Positions 47,390 through 60,794 are shown, counted from the first letter of the stretch. The stretch is DNA of 64,000 nucleotides from Brassica napus (GCF_020379485.1 NW_026016875.1:1-64000), one strand, 5' to 3'. Numbers and translations: made by a program. Notes: generated by a model not told the origin, from the letters alone.

Positions 47390-47765
47390 TTTTATTTTTT
47401 AATTTTTTTTAGCCTAAAACGAGTTTAAACTTGGAAACCTCATAACTTTTGAACCGTGAGGAACTACGTCGCCCATAGCACCATTTCGGAAAGCCCCAGA
47501 AACCATAATGGGCGGTGAATAGGGGGCGCAATTTTTCGGGCTCAAATTCAGCCGTTTTGACCCTCAAACGGGCTGCGGAAAGTTATGGCACGTAAAAAAG
47601 ATCGAAAGCGGATTCTCAAGGTGTTTTTGATGCTTTCTTAACGCCGTTAACCTCGATGCACTTTTTCGCTCGAAACAAAACGGCAAGAAAATCATGTGGG
47701 CCCCACGGCCTTACACTTGGATTGGCCGGGAAAAGGATATATAGAAACGAGAGTGATGTACTGAC

Positions 47766-47885
47766 GGGTGCGATCATACCAGCACTAATGCACCGGATCC
47801 CATCAGAACTCCGCAGTTAAGCGTGCTTGGGCGAGAGTAGTACTAGGATGGGTGACCTCCCGGGAAGTCCTCGTGTTGCACCCCT
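47766..47885 (+). rRNA. 5S: 5S rRNA copy 97
   Basis: 120 nt; 9-T tail; 497-bp unit. Confidence 0.97.
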
Positions 47886-48262
47886 TTTTATTTTTTAATT
47901 TTTTTTTAGCCTAAAACGAGTTTAAACTTGGAAACCTCATAACTTTTGAACCGTGAGGAACTACGTCGCCCATAGCACCATTTCGGAAAGCCCCAGAAAC
48001 CATAATGGGCGGTGAATAGGGGGCGCAATTTTTCGGGCTCAAATTCAGCCGTTTTGACCCTCAAACGGGCTGCGGAAAGTTATGGCACGTAAAAAAGATC
48101 GAAAGCGGATTCTCAAGGTGTTTTTGATGCTTTCTTAACGCCGTTAACCTCGATGCACTTTTTCGCTCGAAACAAAACGGCAAGAAAATCATGTGGGCCC
48201 CACGGCCTTACACTTGGATTGGCCGGGAAAAGGATATATAGAAACGAGAGTGATGTACTGAC

Positions 48263-48382
48263 GGGTGCGATCATACCAGCACTAATGCACCGGATCCCAT
48301 CAGAACTCCGCAGTTAAGCGTGCTTGGGCGAGAGTAGTACTAGGATGGGTGACCTCCCGGGAAGTCCTCGTGTTGCACCCCT
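48263..48382 (+). rRNA. 5S: 5S rRNA copy 98
   Basis: 120 nt; 8-T tail; 496-bp unit. Confidence 0.97.
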
Positions 48383-48758
48383 TTTTATTTTTTAATTTTT
48401 TTTAGCCTAAAACGAGTTTAAACTTGGAAACCTCATAACTTTTGAACCGTGAGGAACTACGTCGCCCATAGCACCATTTCGGAAAGCCCCAGAAACCATA
48501 ATGGGCGGTGAATAGGGGGCGCAATTTTTCGGGCTCAAATTCAGCCGTTTTGACCCTCAAACGGGCTGCGGAAAGTTATGGCACGTAAAAAAGATCGAAA
48601 GCGGATTCTCAAGGTGTTTTTGATGCTTTCTTAACGCCGTTAACCTCGATGCACTTTTTCGCTCGAAACAAAACGGCAAGAAAATCATGTGGGCCCCACG
48701 GCCTTACACTTGGATTGGCCGGGAAAAGGATATATAGAAACGAGAGTGATGTACTGAC

Positions 48759-48878
48759 GGGTGCGATCATACCAGCACTAATGCACCGGATCCCATCAGA
48801 ACTCCGCAGTTAAGCGTGCTTGGGCGAGAGTAGTACTAGGATGGGTGACCTCCCGGGAAGTCCTCGTGTTGCACCCCT
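48759..48878 (+). rRNA. 5S: 5S rRNA copy 99
   Basis: 120 nt; 9-T tail; 497-bp unit. Confidence 0.97.
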
Positions 48879-49255
48879 TTTTATTTTTTAATTTTTTTTT
48901 AGCCTAAAACGAGTTTAAACTTGGAAACCTCATAACTTTTGAACCGTGAGGAACTACGTCGCCCATAGCACCATTTCGGAAAGCCCCAGAAACCATAATG
49001 GGCGGTGAATAGGGGGCGCAATTTTTCGGGCTCAAATTCAGCCGTTTTGACCCTCAAACGGGCTGCGGAAAGTTATGGCACGTAAAAAAGATCGAAAGCG
49101 GATTCTCAAGGTGTTTTTGATGCTTTCTTAACGCCGTTAACCTCGATGCACTTTTTCGCTCGAAACAAAACGGCAAGAAAATCATGTGGGCCCCACGGCC
49201 TTACACTTGGATTGGCCGGGAAAAGGATATATAGAAACGAGAGTGATGTACTGAC

Positions 49256-49375
49256 GGGTGCGATCATACCAGCACTAATGCACCGGATCCCATCAGAACT
49301 CCGCAGTTAAGCGTGCTTGGGCGAGAGTAGTACTAGGATGGGTGACCTCCCGGGAAGTCCTCGTGTTGCACCCCT
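49256..49375 (+). rRNA. 5S: 5S rRNA copy 100
   Basis: 120 nt; 9-T tail; 497-bp unit. Confidence 0.97.
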
Positions 49376-49752
49376 TTTTATTTTTTAATTTTTTTTTAGC
49401 CTAAAACGAGTTTAAACTTGGAAACCTCATAACTTTTGAACCGTGAGGAACTACGTCGCCCATAGCACCATTTCGGAAAGCCCCAGAAACCATAATGGGC
49501 GGTGAATAGGGGGCGCAATTTTTCGGGCTCAAATTCAGCCGTTTTGACCCTCAAACGGGCTGCGGAAAGTTATGGCACGTAAAAAAGATCGAAAGCGGAT
49601 TCTCAAGGTGTTTTTGATGCTTTCTTAACGCCGTTAACCTCGATGCACTTTTTCGCTCGAAACAAAACGGCAAGAAAATCATGTGGGCCCCACGGCCTTA
49701 CACTTGGATTGGCCGGGAAAAGGATATATAGAAACGAGAGTGATGTACTGAC

Positions 49753-49872
49753 GGGTGCGATCATACCAGCACTAATGCACCGGATCCCATCAGAACTCCG
49801 CAGTTAAGCGTGCTTGGGCGAGAGTAGTACTAGGATGGGTGACCTCCCGGGAAGTCCTCGTGTTGCACCCCT
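49753..49872 (+). rRNA. 5S: 5S rRNA copy 101
   Basis: 120 nt; 8-T tail; 496-bp unit. Confidence 0.97.
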
Positions 49873-50248
49873 TTTTATTTTTTAATTTTTTTTAGCCTAA
49901 AACGAGTTTAAACTTGGAAACCTCATAACTTTTGAACCGTGAGGAACTACGTCGCCCATAGCACCATTTCGGAAAGCCCCAGAAACCATAATGGGCGGTG
50001 AATAGGGGGCGCAATTTTTCGGGCTCAAATTCAGCCGTTTTGACCCTCAAACGGGCTGCGGAAAGTTATGGCACGTAAAAAAGATCGAAAGCGGATTCTC
50101 AAGGTGTTTTTGATGCTTTCTTAACGCCGTTAACCTCGATGCACTTTTTCGCTCGAAACAAAACGGCAAGAAAATCATGTGGGCCCCACGGCCTTACACT
50201 TGGATTGGCCGGGAAAAGGATATATAGAAACGAGAGTGATGTACTGAC

Positions 50249-50368
50249 GGGTGCGATCATACCAGCACTAATGCACCGGATCCCATCAGAACTCCGCAGT
50301 TAAGCGTGCTTGGGCGAGAGTAGTACTAGGATGGGTGACCTCCCGGGAAGTCCTCGTGTTGCACCCCT
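50249..50368 (+). rRNA. 5S: 5S rRNA copy 102
   Basis: 120 nt; 8-T tail; 496-bp unit. Confidence 0.97.
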
Positions 50369-50744
50369 TTTTATTTTTTAATTTTTTTTAGCCTAAAACG
50401 AGTTTAAACTTGGAAACCTCATAACTTTTGAACCGTGAGGAACTACGTCGCCCATAGCACCATTTCGGAAAGCCCCAGAAACCATAATGGGCGGTGAATA
50501 GGGGGCGCAATTTTTCGGGCTCAAATTCAGCCGTTTTGACCCTCAAACGGGCTGCGGAAAGTTATGGCACGTAAAAAAGATCGAAAGCGGATTCTCAAGG
50601 TGTTTTTGATGCTTTCTTAACGCCGTTAACCTCGATGCACTTTTTCGCTCGAAACAAAACGGCAAGAAAATCATGTGGGCCCCACGGCCTTACACTTGGA
50701 TTGGCCGGGAAAAGGATATATAGAAACGAGAGTGATGTACTGAC

Positions 50745-50864
50745 GGGTGCGATCATACCAGCACTAATGCACCGGATCCCATCAGAACTCCGCAGTTAAG
50801 CGTGCTTGGGCGAGAGTAGTACTAGGATGGGTGACCTCCCGGGAAGTCCTCGTGTTGCACCCCT
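50745..50864 (+). rRNA. 5S: 5S rRNA copy 103
   Basis: 120 nt; 9-T tail; 497-bp unit. Confidence 0.97.
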
Positions 50865-51241
50865 TTTTATTTTTTAATTTTTTTTTAGCCTAAAACGAGT
50901 TTAAACTTGGAAACCTCATAACTTTTGAACCGTGAGGAACTACGTCGCCCATAGCACCATTTCGGAAAGCCCCAGAAACCATAATGGGCGGTGAATAGGG
51001 GGCGCAATTTTTCGGGCTCAAATTCAGCCGTTTTGACCCTCAAACGGGCTGCGGAAAGTTATGGCACGTAAAAAAGATCGAAAGCGGATTCTCAAGGTGT
51101 TTTTGATGCTTTCTTAACGCCGTTAACCTCGATGCACTTTTTCGCTCGAAACAAAACGGCAAGAAAATCATGTGGGCCCCACGGCCTTACACTTGGATTG
51201 GCCGGGAAAAGGATATATAGAAACGAGAGTGATGTACTGAC

Positions 51242-51361
51242 GGGTGCGATCATACCAGCACTAATGCACCGGATCCCATCAGAACTCCGCAGTTAAGCGT
51301 GCTTGGGCGAGAGTAGTACTAGGATGGGTGACCTCCCGGGAAGTCCTCGTGTTGCACCCCT
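51242..51361 (+). rRNA. 5S: 5S rRNA copy 104
   Basis: 120 nt; 9-T tail; 497-bp unit. Confidence 0.97.
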
Positions 51362-51738
51362 TTTTATTTTTTAATTTTTTTTTAGCCTAAAACGAGTTTA
51401 AACTTGGAAACCTCATAACTTTTGAACCGTGAGGAACTACGTCGCCCATAGCACCATTTCGGAAAGCCCCAGAAACCATAATGGGCGGTGAATAGGGGGC
51501 GCAATTTTTCGGGCTCAAATTCAGCCGTTTTGACCCTCAAACGGGCTGCGGAAAGTTATGGCACGTAAAAAAGATCGAAAGCGGATTCTCAAGGTGTTTT
51601 TGATGCTTTCTTAACGCCGTTAACCTCGATGCACTTTTTCGCTCGAAACAAAACGGCAAGAAAATCATGTGGGCCCCACGGCCTTACACTTGGATTGGCC
51701 GGGAAAAGGATATATAGAAACGAGAGTGATGTACTGAC

Positions 51739-51858
51739 GGGTGCGATCATACCAGCACTAATGCACCGGATCCCATCAGAACTCCGCAGTTAAGCGTGCT
51801 TGGGCGAGAGTAGTACTAGGATGGGTGACCTCCCGGGAAGTCCTCGTGTTGCACCCCT
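51739..51858 (+). rRNA. 5S: 5S rRNA copy 105
   Basis: 120 nt; 9-T tail; 497-bp unit. Confidence 0.97.
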
Positions 51859-52235
51859 TTTTATTTTTTAATTTTTTTTTAGCCTAAAACGAGTTTAAAC
51901 TTGGAAACCTCATAACTTTTGAACCGTGAGGAACTACGTCGCCCATAGCACCATTTCGGAAAGCCCCAGAAACCATAATGGGCGGTGAATAGGGGGCGCA
52001 ATTTTTCGGGCTCAAATTCAGCCGTTTTGACCCTCAAACGGGCTGCGGAAAGTTATGGCACGTAAAAAAGATCGAAAGCGGATTCTCAAGGTGTTTTTGA
52101 TGCTTTCTTAACGCCGTTAACCTCGATGCACTTTTTCGCTCGAAACAAAACGGCAAGAAAATCATGTGGGCCCCACGGCCTTACACTTGGATTGGCCGGG
52201 AAAAGGATATATAGAAACGAGAGTGATGTACTGAC

Positions 52236-52355
52236 GGGTGCGATCATACCAGCACTAATGCACCGGATCCCATCAGAACTCCGCAGTTAAGCGTGCTTGG
52301 GCGAGAGTAGTACTAGGATGGGTGACCTCCCGGGAAGTCCTCGTGTTGCACCCCT
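52236..52355 (+). rRNA. 5S: 5S rRNA copy 106
   Basis: 120 nt; 8-T tail; 496-bp unit; first of three 8-T units in a row. Confidence 0.97.
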
Positions 52356-52731
52356 TTTTATTTTTTAATTTTTTTTAGCCTAAAACGAGTTTAAACTTGG
52401 AAACCTCATAACTTTTGAACCGTGAGGAACTACGTCGCCCATAGCACCATTTCGGAAAGCCCCAGAAACCATAATGGGCGGTGAATAGGGGGCGCAATTT
52501 TTCGGGCTCAAATTCAGCCGTTTTGACCCTCAAACGGGCTGCGGAAAGTTATGGCACGTAAAAAAGATCGAAAGCGGATTCTCAAGGTGTTTTTGATGCT
52601 TTCTTAACGCCGTTAACCTCGATGCACTTTTTCGCTCGAAACAAAACGGCAAGAAAATCATGTGGGCCCCACGGCCTTACACTTGGATTGGCCGGGAAAA
52701 GGATATATAGAAACGAGAGTGATGTACTGAC

Positions 52732-52851
52732 GGGTGCGATCATACCAGCACTAATGCACCGGATCCCATCAGAACTCCGCAGTTAAGCGTGCTTGGGCGA
52801 GAGTAGTACTAGGATGGGTGACCTCCCGGGAAGTCCTCGTGTTGCACCCCT
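52732..52851 (+). rRNA. 5S: 5S rRNA copy 107
   Basis: 120 nt; 8-T tail; 496-bp unit. Confidence 0.97.
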
Positions 52852-53227
52852 TTTTATTTTTTAATTTTTTTTAGCCTAAAACGAGTTTAAACTTGGAAAC
52901 CTCATAACTTTTGAACCGTGAGGAACTACGTCGCCCATAGCACCATTTCGGAAAGCCCCAGAAACCATAATGGGCGGTGAATAGGGGGCGCAATTTTTCG
53001 GGCTCAAATTCAGCCGTTTTGACCCTCAAACGGGCTGCGGAAAGTTATGGCACGTAAAAAAGATCGAAAGCGGATTCTCAAGGTGTTTTTGATGCTTTCT
53101 TAACGCCGTTAACCTCGATGCACTTTTTCGCTCGAAACAAAACGGCAAGAAAATCATGTGGGCCCCACGGCCTTACACTTGGATTGGCCGGGAAAAGGAT
53201 ATATAGAAACGAGAGTGATGTACTGAC

Positions 53228-53347
53228 GGGTGCGATCATACCAGCACTAATGCACCGGATCCCATCAGAACTCCGCAGTTAAGCGTGCTTGGGCGAGAGT
53301 AGTACTAGGATGGGTGACCTCCCGGGAAGTCCTCGTGTTGCACCCCT
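53228..53347 (+). rRNA. 5S: 5S rRNA copy 108
   Basis: 120 nt; 8-T tail; 496-bp unit. Confidence 0.97.
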
Positions 53348-53723
53348 TTTTATTTTTTAATTTTTTTTAGCCTAAAACGAGTTTAAACTTGGAAACCTCA
53401 TAACTTTTGAACCGTGAGGAACTACGTCGCCCATAGCACCATTTCGGAAAGCCCCAGAAACCATAATGGGCGGTGAATAGGGGGCGCAATTTTTCGGGCT
53501 CAAATTCAGCCGTTTTGACCCTCAAACGGGCTGCGGAAAGTTATGGCACGTAAAAAAGATCGAAAGCGGATTCTCAAGGTGTTTTTGATGCTTTCTTAAC
53601 GCCGTTAACCTCGATGCACTTTTTCGCTCGAAACAAAACGGCAAGAAAATCATGTGGGCCCCACGGCCTTACACTTGGATTGGCCGGGAAAAGGATATAT
53701 AGAAACGAGAGTGATGTACTGAC

Positions 53724-53843
53724 GGGTGCGATCATACCAGCACTAATGCACCGGATCCCATCAGAACTCCGCAGTTAAGCGTGCTTGGGCGAGAGTAGTA
53801 CTAGGATGGGTGACCTCCCGGGAAGTCCTCGTGTTGCACCCCT
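53724..53843 (+). rRNA. 5S: 5S rRNA copy 109
   Basis: 120 nt; 9-T tail; 497-bp unit. Confidence 0.97.
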
Positions 53844-54220
53844 TTTTATTTTTTAATTTTTTTTTAGCCTAAAACGAGTTTAAACTTGGAAACCTCATAA
53901 CTTTTGAACCGTGAGGAACTACGTCGCCCATAGCACCATTTCGGAAAGCCCCAGAAACCATAATGGGCGGTGAATAGGGGGCGCAATTTTTCGGGCTCAA
54001 ATTCAGCCGTTTTGACCCTCAAACGGGCTGCGGAAAGTTATGGCACGTAAAAAAGATCGAAAGCGGATTCTCAAGGTGTTTTTGATGCTTTCTTAACGCC
54101 GTTAACCTCGATGCACTTTTTCGCTCGAAACAAAACGGCAAGAAAATCATGTGGGCCCCACGGCCTTACACTTGGATTGGCCGGGAAAAGGATATATAGA
54201 AACGAGAGTGATGTACTGAC

Positions 54221-54340
54221 GGGTGCGATCATACCAGCACTAATGCACCGGATCCCATCAGAACTCCGCAGTTAAGCGTGCTTGGGCGAGAGTAGTACTA
54301 GGATGGGTGACCTCCCGGGAAGTCCTCGTGTTGCACCCCT
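54221..54340 (+). rRNA. 5S: 5S rRNA copy 110
   Basis: 120 nt; 8-T tail; 496-bp unit. Confidence 0.97.
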
Positions 54341-54716
54341 TTTTATTTTTTAATTTTTTTTAGCCTAAAACGAGTTTAAACTTGGAAACCTCATAACTTT
54401 TGAACCGTGAGGAACTACGTCGCCCATAGCACCATTTCGGAAAGCCCCAGAAACCATAATGGGCGGTGAATAGGGGGCGCAATTTTTCGGGCTCAAATTC
54501 AGCCGTTTTGACCCTCAAACGGGCTGCGGAAAGTTATGGCACGTAAAAAAGATCGAAAGCGGATTCTCAAGGTGTTTTTGATGCTTTCTTAACGCCGTTA
54601 ACCTCGATGCACTTTTTCGCTCGAAACAAAACGGCAAGAAAATCATGTGGGCCCCACGGCCTTACACTTGGATTGGCCGGGAAAAGGATATATAGAAACG
54701 AGAGTGATGTACTGAC

Positions 54717-54836
54717 GGGTGCGATCATACCAGCACTAATGCACCGGATCCCATCAGAACTCCGCAGTTAAGCGTGCTTGGGCGAGAGTAGTACTAGGAT
54801 GGGTGACCTCCCGGGAAGTCCTCGTGTTGCACCCCT
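54717..54836 (+). rRNA. 5S: 5S rRNA copy 111
   Basis: 120 nt; 9-T tail; 497-bp unit. Confidence 0.97.
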
Positions 54837-55213
54837 TTTTATTTTTTAATTTTTTTTTAGCCTAAAACGAGTTTAAACTTGGAAACCTCATAACTTTTGA
54901 ACCGTGAGGAACTACGTCGCCCATAGCACCATTTCGGAAAGCCCCAGAAACCATAATGGGCGGTGAATAGGGGGCGCAATTTTTCGGGCTCAAATTCAGC
55001 CGTTTTGACCCTCAAACGGGCTGCGGAAAGTTATGGCACGTAAAAAAGATCGAAAGCGGATTCTCAAGGTGTTTTTGATGCTTTCTTAACGCCGTTAACC
55101 TCGATGCACTTTTTCGCTCGAAACAAAACGGCAAGAAAATCATGTGGGCCCCACGGCCTTACACTTGGATTGGCCGGGAAAAGGATATATAGAAACGAGA
55201 GTGATGTACTGAC

Positions 55214-55333
55214 GGGTGCGATCATACCAGCACTAATGCACCGGATCCCATCAGAACTCCGCAGTTAAGCGTGCTTGGGCGAGAGTAGTACTAGGATGGG
55301 TGACCTCCCGGGAAGTCCTCGTGTTGCACCCCT
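55214..55333 (+). rRNA. 5S: 5S rRNA copy 112
   Basis: 120 nt; 8-T tail; 496-bp unit. Confidence 0.97.
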
Positions 55334-55709
55334 TTTTATTTTTTAATTTTTTTTAGCCTAAAACGAGTTTAAACTTGGAAACCTCATAACTTTTGAACCG
55401 TGAGGAACTACGTCGCCCATAGCACCATTTCGGAAAGCCCCAGAAACCATAATGGGCGGTGAATAGGGGGCGCAATTTTTCGGGCTCAAATTCAGCCGTT
55501 TTGACCCTCAAACGGGCTGCGGAAAGTTATGGCACGTAAAAAAGATCGAAAGCGGATTCTCAAGGTGTTTTTGATGCTTTCTTAACGCCGTTAACCTCGA
55601 TGCACTTTTTCGCTCGAAACAAAACGGCAAGAAAATCATGTGGGCCCCACGGCCTTACACTTGGATTGGCCGGGAAAAGGATATATAGAAACGAGAGTGA
55701 TGTACTGAC

Positions 55710-55829
55710 GGGTGCGATCATACCAGCACTAATGCACCGGATCCCATCAGAACTCCGCAGTTAAGCGTGCTTGGGCGAGAGTAGTACTAGGATGGGTGAC
55801 CTCCCGGGAAGTCCTCGTGTTGCACCCCT
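55710..55829 (+). rRNA. 5S: 5S rRNA copy 113
   Basis: 120 nt; 9-T tail; 497-bp unit. Confidence 0.97.
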
Positions 55830-56206
55830 TTTTATTTTTTAATTTTTTTTTAGCCTAAAACGAGTTTAAACTTGGAAACCTCATAACTTTTGAACCGTGA
55901 GGAACTACGTCGCCCATAGCACCATTTCGGAAAGCCCCAGAAACCATAATGGGCGGTGAATAGGGGGCGCAATTTTTCGGGCTCAAATTCAGCCGTTTTG
56001 ACCCTCAAACGGGCTGCGGAAAGTTATGGCACGTAAAAAAGATCGAAAGCGGATTCTCAAGGTGTTTTTGATGCTTTCTTAACGCCGTTAACCTCGATGC
56101 ACTTTTTCGCTCGAAACAAAACGGCAAGAAAATCATGTGGGCCCCACGGCCTTACACTTGGATTGGCCGGGAAAAGGATATATAGAAACGAGAGTGATGT
56201 ACTGAC

Positions 56207-56326
56207 GGGTGCGATCATACCAGCACTAATGCACCGGATCCCATCAGAACTCCGCAGTTAAGCGTGCTTGGGCGAGAGTAGTACTAGGATGGGTGACCTC
56301 CCGGGAAGTCCTCGTGTTGCACCCCT
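56207..56326 (+). rRNA. 5S: 5S rRNA copy 114
   Basis: 120 nt; 9-T tail; 497-bp unit. Confidence 0.97.
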
Positions 56327-56703
56327 TTTTATTTTTTAATTTTTTTTTAGCCTAAAACGAGTTTAAACTTGGAAACCTCATAACTTTTGAACCGTGAGGA
56401 ACTACGTCGCCCATAGCACCATTTCGGAAAGCCCCAGAAACCATAATGGGCGGTGAATAGGGGGCGCAATTTTTCGGGCTCAAATTCAGCCGTTTTGACC
56501 CTCAAACGGGCTGCGGAAAGTTATGGCACGTAAAAAAGATCGAAAGCGGATTCTCAAGGTGTTTTTGATGCTTTCTTAACGCCGTTAACCTCGATGCACT
56601 TTTTCGCTCGAAACAAAACGGCAAGAAAATCATGTGGGCCCCACGGCCTTACACTTGGATTGGCCGGGAAAAGGATATATAGAAACGAGAGTGATGTACT
56701 GAC

Positions 56704-56823
56704 GGGTGCGATCATACCAGCACTAATGCACCGGATCCCATCAGAACTCCGCAGTTAAGCGTGCTTGGGCGAGAGTAGTACTAGGATGGGTGACCTCCCG
56801 GGAAGTCCTCGTGTTGCACCCCT
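56704..56823 (+). rRNA. 5S: 5S rRNA copy 115
   Basis: 120 nt; 9-T tail; 497-bp unit. Confidence 0.97.
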
Positions 56824-57200
56824 TTTTATTTTTTAATTTTTTTTTAGCCTAAAACGAGTTTAAACTTGGAAACCTCATAACTTTTGAACCGTGAGGAACT
56901 ACGTCGCCCATAGCACCATTTCGGAAAGCCCCAGAAACCATAATGGGCGGTGAATAGGGGGCGCAATTTTTCGGGCTCAAATTCAGCCGTTTTGACCCTC
57001 AAACGGGCTGCGGAAAGTTATGGCACGTAAAAAAGATCGAAAGCGGATTCTCAAGGTGTTTTTGATGCTTTCTTAACGCCGTTAACCTCGATGCACTTTT
57101 TCGCTCGAAACAAAACGGCAAGAAAATCATGTGGGCCCCACGGCCTTACACTTGGATTGGCCGGGAAAAGGATATATAGAAACGAGAGTGATGTACTGAC

Positions 57201-57320
57201 GGGTGCGATCATACCAGCACTAATGCACCGGATCCCATCAGAACTCCGCAGTTAAGCGTGCTTGGGCGAGAGTAGTACTAGGATGGGTGACCTCCCGGGA
57301 AGTCCTCGTGTTGCACCCCT
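57201..57320 (+). rRNA. 5S: 5S rRNA copy 116
   Basis: 120 nt; 8-T tail; 496-bp unit; first of four 8-T units in a row. Confidence 0.97.
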
Positions 57321-57696
57321 TTTTATTTTTTAATTTTTTTTAGCCTAAAACGAGTTTAAACTTGGAAACCTCATAACTTTTGAACCGTGAGGAACTACGT
57401 CGCCCATAGCACCATTTCGGAAAGCCCCAGAAACCATAATGGGCGGTGAATAGGGGGCGCAATTTTTCGGGCTCAAATTCAGCCGTTTTGACCCTCAAAC
57501 GGGCTGCGGAAAGTTATGGCACGTAAAAAAGATCGAAAGCGGATTCTCAAGGTGTTTTTGATGCTTTCTTAACGCCGTTAACCTCGATGCACTTTTTCGC
57601 TCGAAACAAAACGGCAAGAAAATCATGTGGGCCCCACGGCCTTACACTTGGATTGGCCGGGAAAAGGATATATAGAAACGAGAGTGATGTACTGAC

Positions 57697-57816
57697 GGGT
57701 GCGATCATACCAGCACTAATGCACCGGATCCCATCAGAACTCCGCAGTTAAGCGTGCTTGGGCGAGAGTAGTACTAGGATGGGTGACCTCCCGGGAAGTC
57801 CTCGTGTTGCACCCCT
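57697..57816 (+). rRNA. 5S: 5S rRNA copy 117
   Basis: 120 nt; 8-T tail; 496-bp unit. Confidence 0.97.
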
Positions 57817-58192
57817 TTTTATTTTTTAATTTTTTTTAGCCTAAAACGAGTTTAAACTTGGAAACCTCATAACTTTTGAACCGTGAGGAACTACGTCGCC
57901 CATAGCACCATTTCGGAAAGCCCCAGAAACCATAATGGGCGGTGAATAGGGGGCGCAATTTTTCGGGCTCAAATTCAGCCGTTTTGACCCTCAAACGGGC
58001 TGCGGAAAGTTATGGCACGTAAAAAAGATCGAAAGCGGATTCTCAAGGTGTTTTTGATGCTTTCTTAACGCCGTTAACCTCGATGCACTTTTTCGCTCGA
58101 AACAAAACGGCAAGAAAATCATGTGGGCCCCACGGCCTTACACTTGGATTGGCCGGGAAAAGGATATATAGAAACGAGAGTGATGTACTGAC

Positions 58193-58312
58193 GGGTGCGA
58201 TCATACCAGCACTAATGCACCGGATCCCATCAGAACTCCGCAGTTAAGCGTGCTTGGGCGAGAGTAGTACTAGGATGGGTGACCTCCCGGGAAGTCCTCG
58301 TGTTGCACCCCT
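58193..58312 (+). rRNA. 5S: 5S rRNA copy 118
   Basis: 120 nt; 8-T tail; 496-bp unit. Confidence 0.97.
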
Positions 58313-58688
58313 TTTTATTTTTTAATTTTTTTTAGCCTAAAACGAGTTTAAACTTGGAAACCTCATAACTTTTGAACCGTGAGGAACTACGTCGCCCATA
58401 GCACCATTTCGGAAAGCCCCAGAAACCATAATGGGCGGTGAATAGGGGGCGCAATTTTTCGGGCTCAAATTCAGCCGTTTTGACCCTCAAACGGGCTGCG
58501 GAAAGTTATGGCACGTAAAAAAGATCGAAAGCGGATTCTCAAGGTGTTTTTGATGCTTTCTTAACGCCGTTAACCTCGATGCACTTTTTCGCTCGAAACA
58601 AAACGGCAAGAAAATCATGTGGGCCCCACGGCCTTACACTTGGATTGGCCGGGAAAAGGATATATAGAAACGAGAGTGATGTACTGAC

Positions 58689-58808
58689 GGGTGCGATCAT
58701 ACCAGCACTAATGCACCGGATCCCATCAGAACTCCGCAGTTAAGCGTGCTTGGGCGAGAGTAGTACTAGGATGGGTGACCTCCCGGGAAGTCCTCGTGTT
58801 GCACCCCT
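58689..58808 (+). rRNA. 5S: 5S rRNA copy 119
   Basis: 120 nt; 8-T tail; 496-bp unit. Confidence 0.97.
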
Positions 58809-59184
58809 TTTTATTTTTTAATTTTTTTTAGCCTAAAACGAGTTTAAACTTGGAAACCTCATAACTTTTGAACCGTGAGGAACTACGTCGCCCATAGCAC
58901 CATTTCGGAAAGCCCCAGAAACCATAATGGGCGGTGAATAGGGGGCGCAATTTTTCGGGCTCAAATTCAGCCGTTTTGACCCTCAAACGGGCTGCGGAAA
59001 GTTATGGCACGTAAAAAAGATCGAAAGCGGATTCTCAAGGTGTTTTTGATGCTTTCTTAACGCCGTTAACCTCGATGCACTTTTTCGCTCGAAACAAAAC
59101 GGCAAGAAAATCATGTGGGCCCCACGGCCTTACACTTGGATTGGCCGGGAAAAGGATATATAGAAACGAGAGTGATGTACTGAC

Positions 59185-59304
59185 GGGTGCGATCATACCA
59201 GCACTAATGCACCGGATCCCATCAGAACTCCGCAGTTAAGCGTGCTTGGGCGAGAGTAGTACTAGGATGGGTGACCTCCCGGGAAGTCCTCGTGTTGCAC
59301 CCCT
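59185..59304 (+). rRNA. 5S: 5S rRNA copy 120
   Basis: 120 nt; 9-T tail; 497-bp unit. Confidence 0.97.
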
Positions 59305-59681
59305 TTTTATTTTTTAATTTTTTTTTAGCCTAAAACGAGTTTAAACTTGGAAACCTCATAACTTTTGAACCGTGAGGAACTACGTCGCCCATAGCACCAT
59401 TTCGGAAAGCCCCAGAAACCATAATGGGCGGTGAATAGGGGGCGCAATTTTTCGGGCTCAAATTCAGCCGTTTTGACCCTCAAACGGGCTGCGGAAAGTT
59501 ATGGCACGTAAAAAAGATCGAAAGCGGATTCTCAAGGTGTTTTTGATGCTTTCTTAACGCCGTTAACCTCGATGCACTTTTTCGCTCGAAACAAAACGGC
59601 AAGAAAATCATGTGGGCCCCACGGCCTTACACTTGGATTGGCCGGGAAAAGGATATATAGAAACGAGAGTGATGTACTGAC

Positions 59682-59801
59682 GGGTGCGATCATACCAGCA
59701 CTAATGCACCGGATCCCATCAGAACTCCGCAGTTAAGCGTGCTTGGGCGAGAGTAGTACTAGGATGGGTGACCTCCCGGGAAGTCCTCGTGTTGCACCCC
59801 T
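59682..59801 (+). rRNA. 5S: 5S rRNA copy 121
   Basis: 120 nt; 9-T tail; 497-bp unit. Confidence 0.97.
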
Positions 59802-60178
59802 TTTTATTTTTTAATTTTTTTTTAGCCTAAAACGAGTTTAAACTTGGAAACCTCATAACTTTTGAACCGTGAGGAACTACGTCGCCCATAGCACCATTTC
59901 GGAAAGCCCCAGAAACCATAATGGGCGGTGAATAGGGGGCGCAATTTTTCGGGCTCAAATTCAGCCGTTTTGACCCTCAAACGGGCTGCGGAAAGTTATG
60001 GCACGTAAAAAAGATCGAAAGCGGATTCTCAAGGTGTTTTTGATGCTTTCTTAACGCCGTTAACCTCGATGCACTTTTTCGCTCGAAACAAAACGGCAAG
60101 AAAATCATGTGGGCCCCACGGCCTTACACTTGGATTGGCCGGGAAAAGGATATATAGAAACGAGAGTGATGTACTGAC

Positions 60179-60298
60179 GGGTGCGATCATACCAGCACTA
60201 ATGCACCGGATCCCATCAGAACTCCGCAGTTAAGCGTGCTTGGGCGAGAGTAGTACTAGGATGGGTGACCTCCCGGGAAGTCCTCGTGTTGCACCCCT
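60179..60298 (+). rRNA. 5S: 5S rRNA copy 122
   Basis: 120 nt; 8-T tail; 496-bp unit. Confidence 0.97.
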
Positions 60299-60674
60299 TT
60301 TTATTTTTTAATTTTTTTTAGCCTAAAACGAGTTTAAACTTGGAAACCTCATAACTTTTGAACCGTGAGGAACTACGTCGCCCATAGCACCATTTCGGAA
60401 AGCCCCAGAAACCATAATGGGCGGTGAATAGGGGGCGCAATTTTTCGGGCTCAAATTCAGCCGTTTTGACCCTCAAACGGGCTGCGGAAAGTTATGGCAC
60501 GTAAAAAAGATCGAAAGCGGATTCTCAAGGTGTTTTTGATGCTTTCTTAACGCCGTTAACCTCGATGCACTTTTTCGCTCGAAACAAAACGGCAAGAAAA
60601 TCATGTGGGCCCCACGGCCTTACACTTGGATTGGCCGGGAAAAGGATATATAGAAACGAGAGTGATGTACTGAC

Positions 60675-60794
60675 GGGTGCGATCATACCAGCACTAATGC
60701 ACCGGATCCCATCAGAACTCCGCAGTTAAGCGTGCTTGGGCGAGAGTAGTACTAGGATGGGTGACCTCCCGGGAAGTCCTCGTGTTGCACCCCT
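60675..60794 (+). rRNA. 5S: 5S rRNA copy 123
   Basis: 120 nt; 8-T tail; 496-bp unit. Confidence 0.97.
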